Shown here piece by piece: positions 1 through 6,560 of a DNA stretch of 6,560 nt. The stretch comes from JAWVZB01 sp033722375 (lineage in GTDB: Bacteria; Actinomycetota; Nitriliruptoria; Nitriliruptorales; Nitriliruptoraceae). Where the stretch lies: assembly GCA_033722375.1 (NCBI GenBank), contig JAWVZB010000139.1, positions 1-6,560 of the forward strand, written 5' to 3'. The notes under the pieces were generated by a model that saw only the letters and a program-made list of their open reading frames with translations, did not search any database and had not been told where the DNA came from. The translations under genes were made by a program, and so were the position numbers. Each line of letters begins with the position of its first letter. The stretch's first letter is position 1.

Positions 1-635
1 GACAGCGCCTCGGCGGGGCGCAGCCACCGGGAGGCGGTCGTCTCGACCTCGTCGTGCGCCAGCGCGGCGGTCTGCTCGGGCGGTGCGGGTACGACGAAGA
101 AGCGCGTGTCGTAGCGGCGATGGAGCCCGTCGGGGGTGGCCCACCAACTGAAGAACGCCAGATGACCCAGGTCGAGGATCAGCTCCTGCTCGTCGAGCCA
201 GCCCCGCCAATCCCAGCCATCCGAGCGGTCATTGAGTCGGCGCCGCGCCTCCACGAACGTGTCGTCGGCAAGATCATCGCCGGTGACCGGCTGGCCGCCG
301 CGGGTGCCGAGCAGGATCCCGGCTTCCTCGAAGGTCTCACGAACGGCCGCGACCAGTAGTCCGAGCGCGTCCTGCTCCGAGTCCACCCCGAGATCATCCG
401 CAGCCTGCCCGAGATCTGCGCCCCGCCAACGGACGTCTGAGAGGCCCCGATCCTGCTCCTCCACCTTGCCGCCCGGGAACACGAGCGCCCCGCCGGCGAA
501 GTCGGTCTCGATGTGCCGTTCGAGCATGAACAGCTCCAGGCCACACTCGCCGTCACGGACCAGCAGGACCGACGACGAATCGATCGCCGGTGTGGTTCCC
601 TCCACGGTCCGGCCGACGGCGAGTTCGTCGTTCAT
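1..635 (-). CDS. NUDIX hydrolase, NUDT19-like, C-terminus off the window
   Basis: The reverse strand reads from an ATG at 635-633 without a stop to the left edge: 211 codons plus two bases, so the C-terminus is missing. NUDIX enzymes hydrolyse nucleoside-diphosphate-linked compounds, using metal held by the Nudix box. Here FPGGKVEEQD (about residues 53-62) supplies the first half of the box and REtfEEAGI (99-107) the second, with the catalytic helix residues R99, E100, E103 and E104 intact. Some 29 extra residues separate the halves, as in the NUDT19 family, whose mammalian member is a CoA diphosphohydrolase. Other NUDT19-like stretches are LERHxxxxFxGGxxVFPGG before the box and, later, WWATPDGLHRRYDTRFFVV, then an acidic HDEVE and WLRPAEAL. 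No signal peptide or membrane segment is seen, so it is probably cytoplasmic. A GAGG lies five bases before the ATG. It is divergent from the operon and probably unrelated to it. The family call is strong; the substrate (CoA or acyl-CoA) is only a guess. Confidence 0.88.
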   Translation of the reverse strand, partial: MNDELAVGRTVEGTTPAIDSSSVLLVRDGECGLELFMLERHIETDFAGGALVFPGGKVEEQDRGLSDVRWRGADLGQAADDLGVDSEQDALGLLVAAVRETFEEAGILLGTRGGQPVTGDDLADDTFVEARRRLNDRSDGWDWRGWLDEQELILDLGHLAFFSWWATPDGLHRRYDTRFFVVPAPPEQTAALAHDEVETTASRWLRPAEAL

Positions 636-717
636 CGCAACCTCGGGGGCTCGGAGGGCGTCTCATCCTACGAGCGACCGGCGCCAGCACGCCGCGGAGC
701 CAGGGAGGCACACAGGG
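636..717. promoter_or_regulatory. Divergent intergenic region, likely holding promoters for both sides
   Basis: This 82-base gap lies between the start codons of the divergent NUDIX gene and the four-gene operon, so it should hold both promoters. The clearest element is TAGGAT on the minus strand (670-665), which resembles an actinobacterial -10 box (TAnnnT) and would give the NUDIX gene a leader of about 20-25 bases. I see no convincing -35 partner. On the plus strand I see no clear -10/-35 pair before the operon, only its ribosome binding site. I found no convincing inverted-repeat operator and no riboswitch-like structure. Confidence 0.35.
703..708 (+). promoter_or_regulatory. Ribosome binding site that fixes the start of the large membrane protein
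   Basis: GGGAGG sits nine bases before the ATG at 718. The same frame stays open upstream to 232, but that extension overlaps the NUDIX gene on the other strand. No ATG, GTG or TTG occurs in this frame between 636 and 717. A signal-peptide-like N-terminus begins right after 718. Together these make 718 the only sensible start. Confidence 0.7.
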
Positions 718-3182
718 ATGGCAGACACGGACCCCGTGGGGGCCACGCCGAGGTGGGTGGCCGCTGCGCTGCTGTCGGTGCTGCTCTCGGTCCTCCTGGC
801 GCTGTCGGTCTCCACCCCCGCGAAGGGCGCCGAGGGCCTCGACGGCGAGCAATTGGGACTCGAGGTCGATGCCGGATTCGGTGGGGCGGTCGTGCCGCAA
901 GCTTCGCTGCCCATCACGGTCACGATGTCCCCCACGCGGCCGTTCCGCGGGCAGGTGCGCGTGGTGTCTGATCACAACGCGGGTCGCCAGGTCCGGGTCG
1001 AGGAGGTCGAGGTACCGGGCGGCTCCACCAAGGTGTTCCGCTTCGTCGTGCCCCGAGCTCACCGGGTCGAGGTGCAGGTGACCGAGGGTGGCGAGGGCGT
1101 CAGTGTCCACGTGCCGCTGCGGTCCGCCGAGCGCTACCTCGTGGGGGTCCTCGATGGCGACGTCCCCGCCAACGCCCCGCCGCTGCGGGCCTACGCGACC
1201 GACCAGCCCGGGCAGTTCGTATCGCTGGCCTCCGCCTGGCTGGACCACCCCGGCGCCCTGTCGAGCCTCTCAGCGGTGGTGGCCACCCCCGAGGTCCTCG
1301 AGAGCTTGTCCGACCAGGCCCGCCGCCAGTTGGCGGCGGCGGTCGTGGAGGGGATGGACCTGGTGGTGACCCCGACCCGCCCAGGAGCAGTGGACCTCGA
1401 GGCACTGGGGCTTCCCAGCCCCGTGACGGACACGTCGGCGGCCTCGGGTCTTCCCGACACCCTGGCGGTCACCCCGACGACAGCGGCCTGGACGCTCCGC
1501 GCAGACGACGCCACCCCGGGACCGGATGTGGCCGCGGTGACGCAGGCGGGGCGGGGCCGGATCGCGGTCAGCGGCATCGCCCCCGGCGCCGGCCCGGTCG
1601 GGACCGACGGCACCTACTGGGGGCATCTGCTGCAACCCACGGCGCGGATCGTCGGCGGGGAAGGCGACGGGTTCGACAACGCGCAGGTCGATCCCACCCT
1701 GGCGAGCCGGAGCCTGCGCCCCGAGTCCCTGACGGTGCCCCCGATCGGGTGGATCGTGATCTTCCTCGTGGCGTACGTCGTGGTGGTCGGGCCGGTCAAC
1801 GGGGTGGTGCTGTCGCGTGCGAACCGTCGCGAGCTGGCATGGGTGACGGTCCCCGCGGTGACGCTCGTGTTCACCGCCGGCGCCTGGGTCGCCTCGGCGG
1901 ACCAGGCCTCATCCGACGGGCTGGCGGGACAGGCCGCCTACTGGATCGACGGTCAGGGCTCCGAGATCTCGGTGACCGCCGTCCGGGCGCCGCGCCGTGA
2001 CACGCACGAGGTCACCTTGACCGGTGGCCCGTGGCAGGTGACGACGGGCGGCTTCGGTGAGGCCGCCGTGATCCGCACGCGCGGGGACGAGGTCGACGTC
2101 GAGCTCACCCTGGAGGCACTGCAGGTCGGCGGCGTCGTGGCGGAGCGCCCCGCCCAGACAGGACCACCACTGGACGTCGCCGCGACGGTGGCGGCGGGTC
2201 GGGTCGAGGTGGAGGTCACGAACCGCTCCCCGTGGCCACTCGAGAACGCGACGCTCCGAGCGGGCACCGCGAGCGAGCGGTTCGGGTCTCTCGCCGCGGG
2301 GGCCACCGAGATCGTCACGCTGGACGTCGGGAACACCCTCCCGGTCCGGCCGGCGTGGAACGATCCCTTCGAGGGGATGCGGGAGGTGAACTCCGAACTC
2401 GCCGCACCGCGGTCGCTCGAGTCACTGTTGCGGTTCGGGGTGCTCGACGGGGCGCCTGGCGTGATCTGGGTGACCGGGACGTTCGCCCCCGGCACAGAGC
2501 CACTGCCGGTGCGCGTCGGAGGTGACGAGCCATCAGGGCAGGGCAGCTTCGTCGCGGTCGGGGTGACCCCGTCCCCCGGCGACGGCGACGTGAGCCCGTT
2601 CGAGGTCGACCGCCAGCTCCTGACGAGCCGCATCGGGTTCGTGCGCCGCACCGGCTCGCTCGCCATCGACGGCCAGACCGAGGCGTTCCTGCGGTTCCGC
2701 CTACCCGCACGGGGCGAGGTGGCAGAGCTCACCTCGTCGCTCGAGCGCGGGGAGCTCCGCACCGGTGGTCGCGGACACACCTGCACCGGGTCGGAGGTGG
2801 TCGGCCAGGACGGGGCGGTGCGGACGCGCGAGATCTGCGGCCCTGACCAGGTCATCGCGATGCTCGAAGACGTCTGCCCGGAGGATGCGGAGCACTGTGC
2901 ACTCGAGGACACCACCTGGATCGTGTGCGCCGAGGGAGGCTGCAACGAGCAGCCCGTGCCACCGGAGATCCAAGACGCCCTGTCGGCGGGTGGCGCGTCC
3001 GGGCTCGAGATCTACGACCACGACGAACGCGGGTGGCGTCCGCTCGGCGACGTGGTGACCGACGACGTGATCGCGGACCCGGGCCGGTTCGTGTCACCCT
3101 TGGGCGAAGTCTTCGTTCGGGTCGAGGGCGAGCTGCATCCCTTCGACTACAGCGGACGCGGGCTCGGAGCGAGGTACCGGTC

Positions 3183-3186
<4 letters not shown>
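718..3186 (+). CDS. Exported two-helix membrane protein, degenerate amidotransferase-like domain and Cys-rich C-terminus (ABC-operon partner)
   Basis: The product has 822 residues. An N-terminal hydrophobic segment (13-32, ending near TPAKGA at 33-38) looks like a signal peptide or anchor. Residues 40-135 are beta-rich and Ig-like. Residues 139-330 resemble the degenerate class I glutamine-amidotransferase-like fold found in such proteins: VGVLDGD, then a helix ending VVEGMDLVVT, then GRGRIAVSGIAPG and YWGHLL. It cannot be a Cys-dependent amidotransferase, because the first 688 residues contain no cysteine. Two close helices follow (345-366 and 374-393), joined by an Arg-rich loop with GPVNG (358-362) and NRRELAW (369-375). 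The last 430 residues are beta-rich and, by the positive-inside rule, extracytoplasmic. They carry six cysteines at 689, 707, 720, 727, 737 and 742. The stop overlaps the ABC ATPase start by four bases, so it is probably an accessory or substrate-handling part of that transporter. The family is recognisable by layout but has no function I can name. Confidence 0.85.
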
Positions 3187-4144
<958 letters not shown>

Positions 4145-4148
<4 letters not shown>

Positions 4149-5251
4149 GTGCGGTGACGGCGAGGCTGCGGGCGTGGGCCACGAACCCGGTGCTCCGGCG
4201 GGAACTCCTGGAACGTTGGCGGGGCCGGCGAGCCTTCGTGGTGCTGACCGTCTACACCGTGCTGCTCACCGGGATCTATCTGCTGCTGTACTGGCTGGCC
4301 CGCGAGTTCGTCGAGGACCGGCTCCGGTTCGGCGGCTTCGCCGGCTTCTCGGTCGGGCCGATGATCGGACGGTTCCTCTTCGAGAACCTGCTCGCGTTCG
4401 TGCTCCTGCTGGTCCTGTTCATCGGCCCCGGCTACGCCGCGGCGCAGATATCGGGCGAACGCGAGCGCAAGACCCTGTCGCTGCTCCAGATCACGCTGGT
4501 GCGCCCGTCGGCGATCGTCGCCGGCAAGCTCGGGGCGAGCGTGGCCTGGATGGTGCTGCTCGTCGTCGCGGCGCTACCGCTCGGCGCGGTCGCGTTCTTC
4601 CTCGGTGGGGTGTCGCTCGCCGACCTGGCCCGCGGGCTCGTGATGATCCTGGTCGTGGCGGTCTCGGTCGCGGCCCTTGGTATCGGGATCTCCTCGGCGA
4701 CGCGGCGAACCACCGCCTCGGTGATCATCACCTACGCCGCCGTGCTGGCGCTCGTGCTCGGCTCGCTGTTCGCGGCCGTCGTCGAATCCGTGGCGGTGCG
4801 GTCCTGGCAGAACGACACCCGCCCCGTGTCCCTGTACGCCAACCCGTTCTACGGGCTCGCTGACGCGGTGCGCGCCAACACGATCTTCTCCGGCGACGAA
4901 CTTCCGTCGGTGCTGAGCCCGTTCGCCGCGGCCCTCCCCGACAGCTTCCGGGCCCAGGTCGCCTTCGAGGAGGAAGTGGTCGTCGGAGACGGCCCGGGGA
5001 TCCAGCCGATGGAGCGGGAGATCGGGGCGCAGGACCTCGCGCAGCCGACGCGCGAACCGGTGTGGCTGAAGTCCATGGCGATCTACGCCGCCTTGGGGCT
5101 GCTCGGCTGGGTGATGGCGGCCCACCGTGTCAAGCCGGGTCAGGGCCCCAAGCGGAAGGACCGACGCCGTGACGACGAGCGTGAGCAAACCTCACCGCCA
5201 CCGCCTCCGCCGCCTCCGTCCGCTGGCGAGCCACCCTTCGTGAACCCATGA
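4145..5251 (+). CDS. ABC-2 type transporter permease with polyproline C-terminal tail
   Basis: This is a 368-residue integral membrane protein and the membrane partner of the preceding ATPase. The N-terminus has the NPVLRRELLERWRGRRAF segment (14-31) typical of ABC-2 permeases, an amphipathic stretch before helix 1. Predicted helices are at about 30-52, 77-98, 130-153, 161-183, 190-213 and 309-326. The loop after helix 2 carries the conserved P-x-x-A-A-x-Q-I-S-G-E-R-E-R-K-T-L pattern (95-111), as seen in GldF/NatB-like permeases, which probably contacts the ATPase. Residues 214-308 form an extracytoplasmic loop of about 95 residues. The tail after helix 6 is basic (KRKDRRR), then acidic, then eight consecutive prolines (351-358). 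The start is fixed by a four-base overlap with the ATPase stop and by AAGGGG at 4131-4136, eight bases upstream. The transported substrate cannot be deduced. Confidence 0.92.
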
Positions 5252-6560
5252 GAACACCCACCCTCGACCGCCCCGACACCCCAGCGCTCGACGCGCTGGT
5301 GACCAGGGCACGCCGCCGCATGCGTCGCAACCGCGCCGTGAGCTCGCTCGGTTCGGCTCTGCTGGGGTTCGCTGCCGTCGTCGGGGCCTGGGCGCTGCTC
5401 TCGCGGCTGCTGTTGCTTCCGGCGCTGGACGGCTGGGTGGCCGCGGGCGCCGGCGTCGCTGCGGTCGGATGGGTCGTGTTGGCCGCCGCCTCACGGATCC
5501 CAGATCGATGGGCCGCGCGGGCCGCGGATCGTTGGCTCGGGGCGCGGGACCGCTATTCGACCGCGGTCGAGACCCGTGACGGTGCCCTCGACGGGTCGGT
5601 CGCTGCGCTCCAGCTCGGGGCGGCGGAGGAGTCGGCCTCCGGGATCCGCGACCTCCCGGACAGCACGCGGCGCCCCGACCGCCGGTTCGCGCTCGGGGCG
5701 GTGGCTGCCCTGGTCGCGGGCGGGCTGCTCGTTGCGCCGAACCCGATGGACGACCGGCGCGCCGAACGGGCCCGGGAGGCAGCCGCCATCGAGGCCGCCG
5801 CGGACGACCTCGACGAGGCTGCCGAGGAGCTGGCGCAGCGCGACGACCCGGCTGCCGACGAGCTGGCCGAGGAGCTTCGTGCGGCGGCGGAGGAGCTGCG
5901 GCAGGCGGCGGACCTGGACGCGGCCCTGGAGGAGCTGGCACGAGCCGAGCAGGAACTCGCGGAGCAACTCGACGAGGACCTGTCGAGCCAGCGCACGGCC
6001 TTGAGCGGGCTGGCCCGAGAGCTGGCGCGGGAGCCGCTGGCGGCCGGGGACACGGTGCGGTCACAACTCGAGAACCTCGCCGAGCAGTTGGCCGCGGGCT
6101 CGGTGTCTCCGGAGGACGCCGCGGCACTGGCGGAGCGGCTCGAGGAGCTCGCCTCCGCGCTCGCGTCGGGGCAACCCGAGGTCGCGGGCGCGCTGCGGGA
6201 GGCCGCCGGGGCGCTGTCGGCCGGCGACCAGTCCGCCGCGGCCGGGGCGCTGCGGCAGGCGTCGGGCGCGATCGGCGACGCCGTCGGTGAACTCGCACAG
6301 CAGGACAGCGTCGCCGCCGCCGCGGGGGCGGTGTCGGAGGCGATGTCCCAGCTCCAGAACGCCGGGCAGGGGCAAGGCCAAGGCAGTGGACAAGGCCAAG
6401 GCAGCGGACAAGGCCAAGGCAGCGGACAACGCCAAGGCAGCGGACAAGGGCAGGGCAGCGGGCAGGGGCAGGGGGCCGGCCAAGGGCAGGGGTCCGGCCA
6501 GACCGCCGGGGGCGGTGGTGGCGGCAACCCCACCGGACAGCAGGGACAGGGCGGCGCGAA
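5248..6560 (+). CDS. Three-helix membrane protein with long coiled coil and QGQGSG repeats, cut by the window edge
   Basis: An ATG at 5248 overlaps the permease stop by four bases. The frame then stays open to the right edge: 437 codons plus two bases, so the C-terminus is missing. The N-terminus is Arg-rich (RARRRMRRNR, 20-29), followed by helices at about 33-56, 63-82 and 147-163. The loop between helices 2 and 3 is basic and holds AADRWLGARDRYSTAVE (92-108), which resembles a motif after the first helices of DUF4175-like proteins. By the positive-inside rule everything after residue 164 lies outside. Residues 166-370 are Ala/Glu/Leu-rich, with heptad-like AEELxxxxxEL patterns, so a long acidic coiled coil is likely. 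Then come seven hexapeptide repeats (376-417) and a run of glycines (421-426). No Shine-Dalgarno sequence is evident just before the start, so translation probably depends on coupling to the permease. Function is unknown; proteins of this look often sit beside MoxR and DUF58 genes, which may follow downstream. Confidence 0.8.
   Translation, partial: MRTPTLDRPDTPALDALVTRARRRMRRNRAVSSLGSALLGFAAVVGAWALLSRLLLLPALDGWVAAGAGVAAVGWVVLAAASRIPDRWAARAADRWLGARDRYSTAVETRDGALDGSVAALQLGAAEESASGIRDLPDSTRRPDRRFALGAVAALVAGGLLVAPNPMDDRRAERAREAAAIEAAADDLDEAAEELAQRDDPAADELAEELRAAAEELRQAADLDAALEELARAEQELAEQLDEDLSSQRTALSGLARELAREPLAAGDTVRSQLENLAEQLAAGSVSPEDAAALAERLEELASALASGQPEVAGALREAAGALSAGDQSAAAGALRQASGAIGDAVGELAQQDSVAAAAGAVSEAMSQLQNAGQGQGQGSGQGQGSGQGQGSGQRQGSGQGQGSGQGQGAGQGQGSGQTAGGGGGGNPTGQQGQGGA
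6373..6498 (+). repeat. Seven tandem 18-bp units encoding Q-G-Q-G-S-G
   Basis: Seven in-frame 18-base units run back to back inside the last gene. Units 1-4 (6373-6444) follow CAAGGCCAAGGCAGCGGA with only two single-base changes: T at 6387, which is silent, and C at 6430, which turns Gly into Arg. Units 5-7 keep the peptide pattern but use other codons (GGG, CAG) and have Ala in the serine position of unit 6 (GCC at 6475-6477). The near-identical first block suggests recent expansion by slippage; the last three units look older. The peptide should be a flexible, uncharged linker. There are no spacers, so this is not a CRISPR array. Confidence 0.92.
6448..6475 (+). other. G-quadruplex-type G-run cluster inside the repeat
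   Basis: Five runs of three or more G lie close together on the coding strand: 6448-6450, 6453-6455, 6460-6462, 6465-6468 and 6471-6475, with loops of 2, 4, 2 and 2 bases. This satisfies the usual G3+N1-7 quadruplex pattern, and two further G-runs follow at 6484-6486 and 6489-6492. It arises where the repeat units use GGG and CAG codons. Whether it folds in the cell is unknown, and in a high-GC genome it may be incidental. Confidence 0.5.

Noticed and set aside
54..359. Small plus-strand open frame at the left edge
   Set aside because: It lies wholly opposite the NUDIX catalytic region, whose motifs are clear; no ribosome binding site or domain was seen.
232..717. Upstream in-frame extension of the large membrane protein
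   Set aside because: It overlaps the NUDIX gene on the opposite strand, has low-complexity Ser/Arg composition, and would bury the signal peptide. The start at 718 has a good ribosome binding site.
636..717. Possible small RNA or riboswitch in the divergent gap
   Set aside because: The gap is only 82 bases and must hold two promoters and ribosome binding sites; no stable conserved-looking stem or terminator was seen.
1953..2945. Minus-strand open frame (330 codons) within the large membrane protein
   Set aside because: It is Ser/Pro/Arg/Thr-rich and featureless, with no plausible operon context; the plus strand carries a coherent protein.
5192..6298. Long minus-strand open frame (368 codons) opposite the fourth gene
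   Set aside because: Its translation is a run of Arg, Pro and Ala with no domain, typical of the antisense of a high-GC gene. The plus strand has a coupled start, membrane helices and a coiled coil.
6373..6498. Tandem repeat as a possible CRISPR array
   Set aside because: Units are 18 bases, contiguous, in frame and without spacers; it is a coding repeat.
5553..6533. Minus-strand open frame with Pro-Cys-Pro repeats (326 codons)
   Set aside because: The repeat is merely the antisense reading of the QGQGSG units, and the remainder is Ser/Ala low complexity without domain features.

Overview
The window is very GC-rich, with G/C-ending codons throughout, dense gene packing and many long spurious antisense reading frames. 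This suits a high-GC actinobacterium (Actinomycetota, perhaps an Acidimicrobiia- or Nitriliruptoria-like lineage). The lineage is inferred from composition and gene style only, since no marker gene is present. Almost every base is coding. I see no RNA genes, insertion sequences, CRISPR array, integrase or obvious terminator.

Layout. Positions 1-635 on the minus strand hold a NUDIX hydrolase whose C-terminus runs off the left edge. It looks like the NUDT19 type, with an insertion splitting the Nudix box. An 82-base divergent intergenic region (636-717) follows. The rest is one plus-strand operon of four genes, joined at all three junctions by 4-base ATGA start/stop overlaps: (1) an 822-aa exported, membrane-hairpin protein with a degenerate amidotransferase-like domain and a six-cysteine C-terminal cluster; (2) an ABC ATPase of the ABC-2 export class; (3) its six-helix ABC-2 permease, with a polyproline cytoplasmic tail; (4) a three-helix membrane protein carrying a long Ala/Glu-rich coiled coil and a tandem QGQGSG repeat, cut by the right edge.

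How they may work together (inference). The ATPase and permease form the transporter core. The first protein places two large domains outside the membrane around a short cytoplasmic loop, and the fourth places an extended coiled coil outside, by the positive-inside rule. The tight coupling suggests one envelope complex, loosely like GldA/F/G-type or MoxR/DUF58-associated membrane assemblies. The substrate and function cannot be read from the sequence. The ATPase and permease are recognisable families; the two flanking membrane proteins are the least understood part and the best candidates for something undescribed.
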